Origin: Citrobacter koseri ATCC BAA-895
GTDB taxonomy: Bacteria; Pseudomonadota; Gammaproteobacteria; Enterobacterales; Enterobacteriaceae
NCBI RefSeq assembly: GCF_000018045.1
Contig: NC_009792.1
Span: 1,736,001 to 1,800,000, forward strand
Direction of reading: 5' to 3'
DNA length: 64,000 bases
Shown here: one piece after another, positions 36,195 through 43,749 of the stretch
Numbering within the stretch: the first letter of the stretch is position 1
Layout of the letters: every line of letters starts with the position of its first letter
Notes under the pieces: model-generated
Databases searched by the model: none
What the model was told of the DNA's origin: nothing
What the model saw: the letters and a program-made list of their open reading frames with translations, nothing else
Translations under genes and position numbers: made by a program

Positions 36195-36833
36195 TCAAGC
36201 CAGTTTCAGCATGCACGTCCCGCACGCTCTGGCAATGTTAAGATGTGCAACCTCCGCAGGCTTATTCGCCGCATCAACCATTTCCTGCACTTCATTACTG
36301 GCACCGTATCGGCGTACGACACCGACAAATTCTTCGACATCATGTCCGCGCAATGTCAGTACCGGCTGACCGGTCTCTTTATTGAACTTCGGCGCGCCAT
36401 AGTCGTCGGTAGACTGGGCAATATGGTAAAGCTCATGCTCTACCAGTGCGCAGAACTCAAGGTCACTGCATTGTGAGCAGTAATCGGCTGCCAGCGTGAT
36501 GATGAACTTCGGAATGCGCCCGAACCATTCATACATCTGCTGTTCCATTCTGGCCTTCTGCCAGCCGCCGGCGCGGAGTATTACCTGTTCGGCCTGGCCG
36601 AGAACGTAGCGCCCTTTCTTCGCGAACGAATCGGACGCCCACATGAAGCAGAGATCGGCATCAATCAGGTGCGCGTGGTCAGGGTTATGGATGCTTCCTG
36701 TATCGCTCAGGATTTGCCTGTTTATCCACTCATGCACTTCATTGGCGGGGATCAGCCTGGTGTATGGCTGCCAGTTTTCAGCATTGATAAAGTTAACCGG
36801 CGGGAGTGGCCTGCGCTCGTCATCGTTAGCCAT
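36195..36833 (-). CDS. Putative phage metallopeptidase (HExxH)
   Basis: 212 residues. EHELYHIAQ gives the zinc-binding HExxH, and FIITLAADYCSQCSDLEFCA precedes it. Phage proteins with this domain are regularly found next to terS, annotated as putative phage metallopeptidase; the substrate is unknown. It is 32 bp upstream of terS in the late operon. Confidence 0.75.
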   Translation of the reverse strand: MANDDERRPLPPVNFINAENWQPYTRLIPANEVHEWINRQILSDTGSIHNPDHAHLIDADLCFMWASDSFAKKGRYVLGQAEQVILRAGGWQKARMEQQMYEWFGRIPKFIITLAADYCSQCSDLEFCALVEHELYHIAQSTDDYGAPKFNKETGQPVLTLRGHDVEEFVGVVRRYGASNEVQEMVDAANKPAEVAHLNIARACGTCMLKLA

Positions 36834-36836
36834 GAG

Positions 36837-37076
36837 TTAATCCTGTTTGAAGAAAAGGTAAGTAACCAGATTCGCCCGCCACGGCTCCGGCTGGCCGCTA
36901 TGAAGGTAAAAGCTCGCGTTACCATCGCGAGGAAAACCCGGCGTGACCCGTTTTTGAATAACCACGCTCACTCGCGCAGGGAGAATCCTCCTCAAGGAGG
37001 CTGCGGTCTTAGTTCGGGCGTGGAGACTGCGACGAATCGGCGCTATGGGCATTCTTGTCGCAGCGGTCGCCACCAT
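36837..37076 (-). CDS. Uncertain ORF upstream of the metallopeptidase
   Basis: 79 basic residues ending 3 bases before the metallopeptidase start. The Arg-rich first half and GFPRDGNASFYLHSGQPEPW segment look like the short Ash/Icd-like ORFs of enterobacterial prophages, though I cannot confirm this. The ribosome site is weak. It may equally be a structured RNA leader: CTCGCG/CGCGAG and CCTCC/GGAGG hairpins lie inside it. Upstream (37077-37214) I see only two near-repeats of TTGGCATCA(A)CC. Confidence 0.3.
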   Translation of the reverse strand: MVATAATRMPIAPIRRSLHARTKTAASLRRILPARVSVVIQKRVTPGFPRDGNASFYLHSGQPEPWRANLVTYLFFKQD

Positions 37077-37214
37077 CTCACGATGTTGCTATGCCACTTC
37101 CGTCTGTTCCGGCTGCCAAGATATGGATCACCTCATTGGTTGATGCCAATCTATGCTTCTTGTCGGGTAAGCATCAGCAAAGCACCTTGGAAAGTGATTT
37201 GGTGATGCCAACAA

Positions 37215-37233
37215 AAAACCGCCCGGAGGCGGC
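37215..37233 (-). terminator. Terminator of the 119-aa moron
   Basis: Minus strand CCGCC-TCCG-GGCGG followed by TTTTTT, just after the stop of the gene at 37238. Confidence 0.8.
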
Positions 37234-37237
37234 TATT

Positions 37238-37597
37238 TTATTTTTTAGTAACTGTATATCGTATGGCCGTAGTCGTCATACGGCTGGCTGTGATGAATAT
37301 TTTATATTTAATTTTTTCTGCATTAAAGAAATCTTTTAAGAGCTTATAGTAACGTTTAGTTATCTCTGCCCCTCTGTTTTTAATATCTCCTTGAGTAAGC
37401 CCCTCACCTTCGTAAGTAATTTCAGCTTTTCTTTTCCCTAAGTAAACATTTTCGGGAAGCTCGTTACCATCGAAATCCTTCTTAAGTCCATTTTTTTCAA
37501 GTAGCTCGGAAACCTCACTATAGATGTTCGACTTATCACCGACCGTAATATCGAAGGTAACCATTACATAATATGAAATTGTGGCTTTTTTTGACAT
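37238..37597 (-). CDS. 119-aa AT-rich protein, unknown function
   Basis: The N-terminus (KATISYYVMVTFDITVGDK, then NIYSEVSELLEKNGLKK) has a beta-alpha pattern reminiscent of ferredoxin-fold VapD/Cas2-like proteins, and LPENVYLGKRKAEITYEG gives the next strands. This is a pattern impression only. The gene is richer in A+T than its neighbours, has its own terminator and lies between the lysis and packaging genes, so it is a probable moron. Confidence 0.6.
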   Translation of the reverse strand: MSKKATISYYVMVTFDITVGDKSNIYSEVSELLEKNGLKKDFDGNELPENVYLGKRKAEITYEGEGLTQGDIKNRGAEITKRYYKLLKDFFNAEKIKYKIFITASRMTTTAIRYTVTKK

Positions 37598-37708
37598 TCA
37601 CTATTTCTCCATTGAAGCGAAGAAATAGTATCGGCAAGTCTAAAAAAAATTTTATTAACTAAGATCAGACATACTACATTCGACTTGATGCTTCTCTCGC
37701 CAGAAGAC

Positions 37709-38260
37709 TTAATCTGCACTATTTGCGGAACTCCTGTTGTTTGAGCTTCTAACTGACTCATAAATCTTCTCGCATGTCATTCCAGCTCGGTAGCTTTCGT
37801 CAGATCGCTCAGCATAATATCGAGCCTCTTCTGCAAGGCGTCCGAGCATGTCGGCGAGCATTCCGGCGTCGACTCCGGCTGTTTTGCTTCTGACGGAAGC
37901 GGCAAGATTTGCGGTGTGCTTTGCGGCGTCCAGGCGGGTAGCGAGTTTTTTTGCTTCGGTGCGCAGCTGGTTAACAGTGGCAGACAGGCCAGCAGCAGTG
38001 GCAGCAGATTTAGCGGCTTGTGCTTGTGCATCTTTTACAGCCTCATCACGGGCAATTATGCGCCCTTGTTCAATCCAGCGGGCGGCGGCCTGTGCGTTCA
38101 CTGTCTGTGACGACTCCGCACTGTCGCGCTCTGCCCATTTTTTTTGCCAGTCCCTGTCGCTCCAGACATTTCCGGTGATAAACGCGCCAGCCACCAGAAG
38201 TAAAACGACAACGGGTTTCCACCAGGCTTTTATGCCAGCAATTAACAGCGCCGGGTTCAC
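37709..38260 (-). CDS. i-spanin, Rz-like (DUF2514)
   Basis: 183 residues from a GTG that overlaps the endolysin stop (GTGA). One N-terminal membrane span (WWKPVVVLLLVAGAFITGNVW) and a long periplasmic coiled coil rich in Ala/Lys/Gln. It pairs with the outer-membrane spanin encoded inside it to fuse the two membranes in the last step of lysis. Confidence 0.85.
   Translation of the reverse strand: MNPALLIAGIKAWWKPVVVLLLVAGAFITGNVWSDRDWQKKWAERDSAESSQTVNAQAAARWIEQGRIIARDEAVKDAQAQAAKSAATAAGLSATVNQLRTEAKKLATRLDAAKHTANLAASVRSKTAGVDAGMLADMLGRLAEEARYYAERSDESYRAGMTCEKIYESVRSSNNRSSANSAD
37777..38031 (-). CDS. o-spanin, Rz1-like lipoprotein, embedded in the Rz gene
   Basis: 84 residues in another frame wholly inside the i-spanin gene. 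Signal peptide LLPLLLACLPLLTSC with lipobox cysteine at 23, followed by a proline-rich segment (LPAWTPQSTPQILPLP), the hallmarks of Rz1. Confidence 0.8.
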   Translation of the reverse strand: MHKHKPLNLLPLLLACLPLLTSCAPKQKNSLPAWTPQSTPQILPLPSEAKQPESTPECSPTCSDALQKRLDIMLSDLTKATELE

Positions 38261-38787
38261 TGGTCTATCCCCCAGCACGTAAGCGCGCTTTCCTGGTCGC
38301 GACGGGAAACCTGCCCAAAGCAGTTATTGGAGCGAATGCGGCAATCTTTTCCGCCGTCGAATATCCAACGCCTGATTTCAGCACAGGCCCCTTTGCGGTC
38401 TCCTGCGTTCAGCTTACGAAAAAATCCAGATGGCAGGCATTTACCAGAGCCGATGTTGTACGGGCAGAACGACGCGATCCCCGCTTTCTGTGGTTCTGTC
38501 AGTGGTACTTTGATATTTCGCTCTACCCAGGCCAGCGCTTTATCGCGCTCAATGGCGTTTACCTGGTCACATTTCGCCTGCGTCAGCTTCATGCCCTGCA
38601 CCACCGGTTTACCATCAACCATTGTGGCGCCACGGCAAATCGTCCAGATCCCGCCACCATCTTTGTACGCTGTCAGACTGTTACCCTCTTTCTCATTCAG
38701 GAACTGATCGAGAATAACCGACGCTGGCGCACCGGCGAGAACCAGTGCCAGAACGGCGGCACTAAGTTTTGCTCTCCACCCCATCAT
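38257..38787 (-). CDS. SAR endolysin, GH24 lysozyme
   Basis: 176 residues. The N-terminal weakly hydrophobic segment rich in Ala/Gly (AAVLALVLAGAPASVILD) is a signal-arrest-release anchor. The T4-lysozyme-type triad fits E34-8x-D43-5x-T49 exactly. Expected to be exported through Sec and released when the holin acts. ATGA overlap with the holin gene. Confidence 0.9.
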   Translation of the reverse strand: MMGWRAKLSAAVLALVLAGAPASVILDQFLNEKEGNSLTAYKDGGGIWTICRGATMVDGKPVVQGMKLTQAKCDQVNAIERDKALAWVERNIKVPLTEPQKAGIASFCPYNIGSGKCLPSGFFRKLNAGDRKGACAEIRRWIFDGGKDCRIRSNNCFGQVSRRDQESALTCWGIDQ

Positions 38788-39089
38788 TCACCAGCCTTAG
38801 TAAGCGCGTCGGCAACAACACTTACAGCCGCCGGACGCTCAGCAATGGGTTTATCACTGATTCCATCCAGGTAATCGCGGATCATGGCTGTGCGCTTCTC
38901 GTCTTCTTTACGTTTACGACGGGCATCAATTCGGCCATTTACGTAAGAGATCAGAGAAATAAGCAGGCCGACAGCACCAAAGAACATGTAGACCATGTCC
39001 TGTGTGGTAAAACCTAATGCTGCCGCGAGGGTTCCAACCCACGCGAAAAACTGCGTGAAAATGTTCCCTGAGTGATCGTTCATTCTCAT
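38784..39089 (-). CDS. Holin, two membrane spans, possible dual start
   Basis: 101 residues: spans at about 13-31 and 33-52, then a charged tail (DARRKRKEDEKRTAM). The start region reads Met-Arg-Met, like the Met-Lys-Met dual start of lambda S, where the longer form is an antiholin; the GAGGT ribosome site suits the first ATG. First gene of the lysis cassette. Confidence 0.8.
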   Translation of the reverse strand: MRMNDHSGNIFTQFFAWVGTLAAALGFTTQDMVYMFFGAVGLLISLISYVNGRIDARRKRKEDEKRTAMIRDYLDGISDKPIAERPAAVSVVADALTKAGE

Positions 39090-39188
39090 GGTCTCTTACC
39101 TCGCGTTTTTCGGAGGCTGTGTGTAAGGGAAAGGCCGCCCGGTGGATTAACGACAAAACACAGAGGAATCGTTCCGAACGGCACAAAT

Positions 39189-39210
39189 AAAAAACCCGCC
39201 AGAAGCGGGA
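39189..39210 (-). terminator. Terminator ahead of the lysis cassette
   Basis: Minus strand TCCCGCTTCTGGCGGG followed by TTTTTT, between the gene at 39278 and the holin. It would have to be read through under Q antitermination. Confidence 0.7.
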
Positions 39211-39277
39211 ATAGAAGATAAGCGCACGGCTTTAATCGCCCACAATGCGCGGGATAATTGTCCCAAGGTAGAGGGAT

Positions 39278-39598
39278 TCAGTTTTTTGCTACCCATTCTC
39301 GCCAGCGGGCCTCTCTAATCTCAGGGCTCAGTCGCTGATCTTCAAAATGGTTTGCCAAATTTATCGAATCTGGCAGCAATGCCCAGGCGACATAGAAATC
39401 ATGTGGCTCAAACTCTCCACCAGCAAATTCGTATGCACCAACATGGTAAACCTCGCCGTCTTCTTCGAGTGCCAGCACCTGAGCAATATGCCAACCATCA
39501 CAGGGGTTAAGAAGGATAACCCAACGCCCATTAAATTCTTTGGTTGGTTTTTCACTTGCGGGTCTGAAATGAAGCTGTTCGGTAATTGGTTGCGACAT
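39278..39598 (-). CDS. Phage protein of unknown function after Q
   Basis: 106 residues from the ATG at 39598 (GGAG eight bases upstream). Contains RWVILLNPCDGWHIAQV and HDFYVAWALLPDSINLANHF. First gene of the late transcript, between Q and lysis genes. Not recognised. Confidence 0.6.
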   Translation of the reverse strand: MSQPITEQLHFRPASEKPTKEFNGRWVILLNPCDGWHIAQVLALEEDGEVYHVGAYEFAGGEFEPHDFYVAWALLPDSINLANHFEDQRLSPEIREARWREWVAKN

Positions 39599-39616
39599 AC
39601 TGGCTCCAGAAACGAC

Positions 39617-39642
39617 AAAGCCCCGCACGATGGCGAGGCTTT
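39617..39642 (-). terminator. tR'-like terminator in the late leader
   Basis: Minus strand AAAGCCTCGC-CATCGT-GCGGGGCTTT hairpin, about 40-65 nt after the late promoter start. In lambdoid phages the first terminator after pR' is where Q-modified polymerase reads through. Confidence 0.6.
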
Positions 39643-39690
39643 AAGTTCGTCGACAATCAAAGCTATGGCGACAATATCAGATTTACATGA

Positions 39691-39719
39691 AATATAGCCG
39701 TTTTAATCTACTTTTGCAA
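39691..39719 (-). promoter_or_regulatory. Late promoter, pR'-like
   Basis: On the minus strand -35 TTGCAA (39719-39714), 17-bp spacer, -10 TATATT (39696-39691). It overlaps the last codons of Q and faces the late genes, exactly where lambdoid pR' lies. Confidence 0.75.
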
Positions 39720-40386
39720 TACTTTGCTCACAATTTGTCGCTTTTTGCTGCGAACGTGTTTTGGTTAATGATAGTAATGATTCCCTGTCCAGTTCAGCAA
39801 ACAGTCGGAGCATACCCAACCAGTGCGCTGTAAAGGTCTTGGACCAGTTTTTATCCTCTACCCCCACCAGCGCCGCGAGATCGGCATATTGATACTGCTC
39901 ACGCCCTGCCAGCGCTGATTTCATATCCTGCGCCGCCAGCCAGATAAGCTGCCGCAGACGCTCTATTGTCTTTTTCGCCACGCGCTTCCCCCCCATTTGC
40001 TTACTGAACTGCTCCCACGCCCAGCGAGTAATGATTACCTGGTGATCCCAGCATGTGCTTTCGCTGTAATTCCAGAGCAACCAGGCTTTTTGATGCTCGT
40101 CGAGTGACATTAGCGCCCGACGCCATGAAGCAGTGGAGTATTCGACCGGCTGCACCAGCGGGATATGCGATCCTTTGGCGTGTGATTGTTTTCCGGGGAT
40201 CGGAGGGTTGTTCAGCGTTATCAGTTTTCCCGTAACTTCATCGCGTACACGCAACCTCTTGCGGGGATAAGTATTCGTATCGAACTGCGCGTTCTCCAGC
40301 CAGGCCATTAACTGTCCCTTTGTCGCTCCGCTCAGATCTACCGTGGCCGCAATCAGTTGCTGACGAATATAGGATAAATTTTTCAC
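39703..40386 (-). CDS. Late antitermination protein Q, phage 82 type
   Basis: 227 residues. The block WRRALMSLDEHQKAWLLWNYSES with DHQVIITRWAWEQF is the signature of the phage-82 Q family. Starts at a GTG overlapping the previous stop (GTGA). Q loads on RNA polymerase paused at the late promoter and lets it pass the terminators listed here. Confidence 0.88.
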   Translation of the reverse strand: MKNLSYIRQQLIAATVDLSGATKGQLMAWLENAQFDTNTYPRKRLRVRDEVTGKLITLNNPPIPGKQSHAKGSHIPLVQPVEYSTASWRRALMSLDEHQKAWLLWNYSESTCWDHQVIITRWAWEQFSKQMGGKRVAKKTIERLRQLIWLAAQDMKSALAGREQYQYADLAALVGVEDKNWSKTFTAHWLGMLRLFAELDRESLLSLTKTRSQQKATNCEQSIAKVD

Positions 40387-40523
40387 TGATTTTCCCCTGC
40401 TTTCTGCTGAATACGGATGTAATTGCGAAGGATGCGGTATGCCACAGGAAAAGATCCCCGGTAGCGATAAATACGGAGACGCAGCCAGCGCCAGCGAAGA
40501 GACTCAATAACTTCAGGCTTCAC
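40383..40523 (-). CDS. YlcG-like small phage protein
   Basis: 46 residues from a GTG coupled (GTGA) to the preceding stop; an in-frame ATG at 40547 is an alternative. The core ESLRWRWLRLRIYRYRGS and AYRILRNYIRI matches the pattern of E. coli DLP12 YlcG, which is also 46 residues and also sits between rusA and Q. Function unknown. Confidence 0.75.
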   Translation of the reverse strand: MKPEVIESLRWRWLRLRIYRYRGSFPVAYRILRNYIRIQQKAGENQ

Positions 40524-40906
40524 TTGTCCACCCTCTCGTTTTGCCATAGCGGCAACATCCCTTTATGTCCTGCTCGCCTGATCCTTGATTTAGCATTACG
40601 CTCAATCTGGATCAGCTTTTCGATGTTCTGTCGGCGCTGCTTTTCTTCCCGACGCAGATATTTCACATTCTCGACATATCTGTTTTCGGTATCACATAGG
40701 TGCAGGATGTAGTTGAAAGGGTCCACCAGCGCATCGCAGCGACGACAGCGCAATGTTCGCTCCTTTTCATCCACCCAGACGGAATCGTGATGACAATAAA
40801 TTTTGCCGCCTTCTTCCCGTCGCATCGCCAGTTCGTCGCGCAGATCCTCTTTCCTCTCGGGGAACGCAACGACATTGCTCAGTTCTTTTTCCGTTTCGGT
40901 TGTCAT
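40520..40906 (-). CDS. Small zinc-finger-like phage protein
   Basis: 128 residues from the ATG at 40906 (GGAGGGCGT upstream). Cys/His residues in YCHHDSVWVDEKERTLRCRR with a following C could bind zinc; a basic helical tail follows (RREEKQRRQNIEKLIQI). It lies between rusA and the ylcG-like gene in the nin-type region. Not assigned to a family. Confidence 0.65.
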   Translation of the reverse strand: MTTETEKELSNVVAFPERKEDLRDELAMRREEGGKIYCHHDSVWVDEKERTLRCRRCDALVDPFNYILHLCDTENRYVENVKYLRREEKQRRQNIEKLIQIERNAKSRIRRAGHKGMLPLWQNERVDK

Positions 40907-41259
40907 ACGCCCTCCTCGATGATGATCTGACCTTTCTCGCCCCATAGCTTCGTGATGCGACAATCCCAGACGCTGGAATCATCATCAAACAGGGCATCCA
41001 TCAGTGCTTTAAGCATGTTGTCGCAGTCTGGTTTTGACTGGTGCGGCTTGCCGTTGAACTGCTCTCGCTTCTTTTTGCTCCAACTCGCTGGCATCGGCAT
41101 AACGAACGTGACGTGGGCGCCGGACTCCGGCAGATGAATTTTGCGCAGGCGTGCTTCATCGCAGAATGCCCGGTAACGCATGACCGCTGGTCGAGTTTTC
41201 CATTTGTCGGCCCGGGTCATTCTGGGCTTGCCGATCGGCGTGATGTCGTAAATTTTCAT
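40903..41259 (-). CDS. rusA: Holliday junction resolvase RusA
   Basis: 118 residues, the RusA length of about 120. PKPDCDN-type active-site region (SKPDCDNMLKALMDALFDDD) carries the catalytic aspartates. It cuts four-way junctions, here probably in phage DNA before packaging. ATGA overlaps on both sides. Confidence 0.95.
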   Translation of the reverse strand: MKIYDITPIGKPRMTRADKWKTRPAVMRYRAFCDEARLRKIHLPESGAHVTFVMPMPASWSKKKREQFNGKPHQSKPDCDNMLKALMDALFDDDSSVWDCRITKLWGEKGQIIIEEGV

Positions 41260-41537
41260 ACAGGCACCACCAGCCCACGGCGGACTATCTCAATGACAGT
41301 AAGCACGATAGCGCGGTCCATTAACTGCCGACGCTCATCGCGAGAGAGGTTTTTTCCGTTGTCTATTTCTGTATGGCAGTGCACACAAATTGCAGCAGTT
41401 GCACAGTCATCTGCTTTCAACCCCATGCCCTTGCCTTCGTTTCGGTGAGCAACTTGCGTCCCCCACTCCCCACACAGGACACAGCGCTCAATCTGACCAA
41501 CGGCAGCGAGCCATTTCCTATTTCGATAAATAGCCAT
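41256..41537 (-). CDS. DUF1364 family zinc-binding phage protein
   Basis: 93 residues. Cys pair RCVLCGEWGTQVAHRNEGKG and later CVHCHTEIDNGKNLSRDERR give an HNH-like zinc cluster, typical of DUF1364 proteins found beside rusA. May bind or cut nucleic acid. The start at 41537 is supported by GGGGGTG upstream. Confidence 0.78.
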   Translation of the reverse strand: MAIYRNRKWLAAVGQIERCVLCGEWGTQVAHRNEGKGMGLKADDCATAAICVHCHTEIDNGKNLSRDERRQLMDRAIVLTVIEIVRRGLVVPV

Positions 41538-41539
41538 GC

Positions 41540-41746
41540 TCACCCCCAGCCTTTTTGTCGGAAGGTTCTCGGCGTCCGCGCCGGACGTTCGCACTCTTGT
41601 AATTTCGCGCTGACTGTCCAGGTCAGGAAATCAGGATTGAGGCTCTTTTTGGCTCTGACGCCGCGAGACTGATAATCGGCAATCAGGCGCTCTGCCTGCT
41701 CGGTGGTGCATTCCGTGTGGTGAAAATATGAATACTTCATCGCCAT
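41540..41746 (-). CDS. Small nin-region protein
   Basis: 68 residues starting in a TGATG overlap with the DUF1367 gene. Contains YFHHTECTTEQAERLIADYQ and RGVRAKKSLNPDFLTWTVSA, which reads as a compact alpha/beta protein. Not recognised. Confidence 0.62.
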   Translation of the reverse strand: MAMKYSYFHHTECTTEQAERLIADYQSRGVRAKKSLNPDFLTWTVSAKLQECERPARTPRTFRQKGWG

Positions 41747-42345
41747 CACCCCGCAAAGCTCATAAGCTGGGCGGCGGCGTTCTCGGCCTCTTCCCTGCTG
41801 TTGAAGGTACGGGACAAGATCCAGCGCCACAGGACATCGAGTGCGGCCTTATACAGGTGCTGGAATTCGGTTTCGTCCATACTGGCGAACGCGATGCTGC
41901 GAGGGTGTTTGCGGAGCGTGCCATCTGGTAACTGTATGGCGTCAAAGTGACCGGCCTCGACAGTTACCCAGGCGCGGTAAGCGTCAAAGGATTTGCACAG
42001 GCTTATGCCGTTCGTGATACGGCGACTGGCGATCTGCTCCAGATACTGCTCGGCAGCGTCCAGCAGAGCGCTTTCATTGCCGCCGTATGAGGCAAGGAAT
42101 CTGGCATAACCGTTAACGAGTTTGCGTTCATTCGAAGAAATAGCGCCGCCGGTTGGTTCCCAGTATTCGAACCCGAGATTCAGGAGCGCAAAGAAACGGC
42201 GATGAAACGCAGGATTGCGTACAAGTTTAAAGTCGGCAACCAGAACGGAGCCGAGCTTGCATTTTGATTGCAGAAAATCACTGGTCTCCGGCGTCGCGGG
42301 GATCAGGATTCCTGTTGACTGCTTAATGAGTTGTAATTGCGCCAT
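41746..42345 (-). CDS. DUF1367 family phage protein
   Basis: 199 residues. FHRRFFALLNLGFEYWEPTG and RSIAFASMDETEFQHLYKAA are hallmarks of DUF1367, a lambdoid nin-region family (NinB-like position, recombination-related by context). Starts the block running into rusA. Confidence 0.82.
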   Translation of the reverse strand: MAQLQLIKQSTGILIPATPETSDFLQSKCKLGSVLVADFKLVRNPAFHRRFFALLNLGFEYWEPTGGAISSNERKLVNGYARFLASYGGNESALLDAAEQYLEQIASRRITNGISLCKSFDAYRAWVTVEAGHFDAIQLPDGTLRKHPRSIAFASMDETEFQHLYKAALDVLWRWILSRTFNSREEAENAAAQLMSFAG

Positions 42346-42382
42346 GGTTGTTCACTCCGTGGCGCAGCAGGTTAACGGCTGT

Positions 42383-42631
42383 TCAGACCGTTGATTTCAT
42401 ATTATCAGAAGGTGGCGTTACCCGGTAGCCGAGACGGCGAATAAATTGCATAAAGCCATTGGGAGTAAAGACTTCTTCATCATCCAGCAAAGGCCGCATA
42501 GAAACCATGCCATTGACGCGATAGATAAGATGCCTGCCCGACGAAGGAAAGCTAAACACCACGCAGCCGTCAGACCGTCTTACAATGTCATACCAGTTAT
42601 CTTCTGACGTTTGCAAAGCTGAATTACTCAC
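42383..42631 (-). CDS. 82-aa protein downstream of dinI, candidate antirepressor
   Basis: 82 residues with DNWYDIVRRSDGCVVFSFPS, MRPLLDDEEVFTPNGFMQFI and RRLGYRVTPP. It follows the dinI-like gene on the same strand 117 bp away, and no promoter or terminator is obvious between them, so it should share the LexA-controlled promoter. Salmonella Gifsy/Fels-type prophages carry LexA-controlled dinI-antirepressor operons that inactivate non-cleavable repressors; this gene has that position. The antirepressor role is an inference from context, not from sequence. Confidence 0.6.
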   Translation of the reverse strand: MSNSALQTSEDNWYDIVRRSDGCVVFSFPSSGRHLIYRVNGMVSMRPLLDDEEVFTPNGFMQFIRRLGYRVTPPSDNMKSTV

Positions 42632-42748
42632 ATTCTGTTCTCCCTTCGAGCGACATACAGACGCGGTTAAAAATTGTCGGCAGCAGCATCAAAGGGATAC
42701 GCAAATTGCGGTATTCTGAAAAAATGCGCGCCAGCCCCAAGCGCAATG

Positions 42749-42982
42749 TTAGTAAAACCAGTCGTCGGCGCTTTCCCAGGTCTCCTGAAGAATCTCCTCA
42801 ATGCGCTGCTTGTCCCCTTTTTCACCCCCCAGAATACTCAGGCCATCAGCCCCGGCGCGGCGAATTGTAAGTTTGACCCCTTCATAGTTCTGGCTGAGCC
42901 TGCGTAACAGTTCGGCTTCTAATGCTGGCACTGCGCCATCAGGAAGTTTCTTTGTTCGATCAATAGTTAACTCAACTTTCAT
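42749..42982 (-). CDS. DinI-like SOS protein
   Basis: 77 residues from the ATG at 42982. MKVELTIDRTKKLP, a central helix (ALEAELLRRLSQNY), GVKLTIRRAGADGLSI and the acidic C-terminal helix (RIEEILQETWESADDW) follow the DinI fold. DinI binds RecA filaments and modulates UmuD and LexA cleavage. A perfect SOS box lies 18 bp upstream. Confidence 0.9.
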   Translation of the reverse strand: MKVELTIDRTKKLPDGAVPALEAELLRRLSQNYEGVKLTIRRAGADGLSILGGEKGDKQRIEEILQETWESADDWFY

Positions 42983-43000
42983 AGTGGCCTCCATTGCGTA

Positions 43001-43020
43001 TACTGTATTTTTATACAGTA
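43001..43020 (-). promoter_or_regulatory. LexA (SOS) box of the dinI operon
   Basis: taCTGT-ATTTTTAT-ACAGta, a near-ideal LexA operator (CTG-N10-CAG with AT-rich centre). Confidence 0.93.
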
Positions 43021-43091
43021 TACCTATAAAACGAAATGATCAACGTTTTAAGAGCACGAATTGTTAACCCATAGACACAAATTTCAGGCGT

Positions 43092-43115
43092 AAAAAAACC
43101 CGCCGAAGCGGGTTT
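43092..43115 (-). terminator. Terminator of the 43.2-43.7 kb pair
   Basis: Minus strand AACCCGC-TTCG-GCGGGTT with following TTTTT; isolates the genes at 43259-43749 from the dinI operon. Confidence 0.8.
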
Positions 43116-43258
43116 AATCATTAAGAGCATTTGCATCTGTGGCAGGTGAGGAGTTCATATTGTGCTCGCATTTAAGTCCCCTTAAATGCGCAGAAGCCGC
43201 AATCGGGTGTTCAGTCCGACTGCGATTTAATTATTGCTGGTTGATTATTAAAAATCGA

Positions 43259-43522
43259 TCAACACTGATATGGAGGAATTTGGTACCTTGCGATCGCGTC
43301 TTGAGGATTTTCAGGGAAAACACCATCTCGAGTTGCGATTAAGTATGTTGCCCCACCAAAAAAATGTCTAACAACAAAATAATCTTTCATAATCGGCGTT
43401 TGTGTCTGGTCTGAAGCAAGAGGCTCAGTTGGCAACTGAATTATGGACTCTCCGTTATAGTTCTCAAGTGTTGCAATCTTATATTTACGGACTTTATCGC
43501 AAGCTAAAAAATGAGTGCTCAC
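43259..43522 (-). CDS. 87-aa protein, unknown function
   Basis: Residues such as MKDYFVVRHFFGGATYLIAT and PENPQDAIARYQIPP suggest a small beta-rich protein. It overlaps the end of the preceding gene (ATGA), forming a two-gene unit closed by the terminator at 43092. AT-richer than the nin region. No family recognised. Confidence 0.55.
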   Translation of the reverse strand: MSTHFLACDKVRKYKIATLENYNGESIIQLPTEPLASDQTQTPIMKDYFVVRHFFGGATYLIATRDGVFPENPQDAIARYQIPPYQC

Positions 43523-43749
43523 TTCTCCTCCTCCTGTTTTAAGTATACCGAATCGCTACCTTGAAGTAAGGTTATCGGTTGCTCGGAGGAAATCTTTACC
43601 CTCCACTGGGTAATTTCGAAAATGCTCTTGCTTCTTAGTGATGACAAACATGCTCTTGCAACCGTTTTACGTGATACTTGGACGGCAAGGCCAGTGTTAA
43701 CCTTGCCTCGCTCATTCTGTGACTTTGCCGCACTGTTAAAATCACTCAT
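43519..43749 (-). CDS. 76-aa protein, unknown function
   Basis: Basic and Ser/Gln-rich (DFNSAAKSQNERGKVNTGLA, FEITQWRVKISSEQPITLLQ). First gene of a two-gene overlapping pair. The ribosome site GCGAGGTAG precedes the ATG and a -10-like TATACT lies at 43770-43775. Size and overlap would suit a toxin-antitoxin or a small moron pair, but nothing in the sequence decides this. Confidence 0.5.
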   Translation of the reverse strand: MSDFNSAAKSQNERGKVNTGLAVQVSRKTVARACLSSLRSKSIFEITQWRVKISSEQPITLLQGSDSVYLKQEEEK

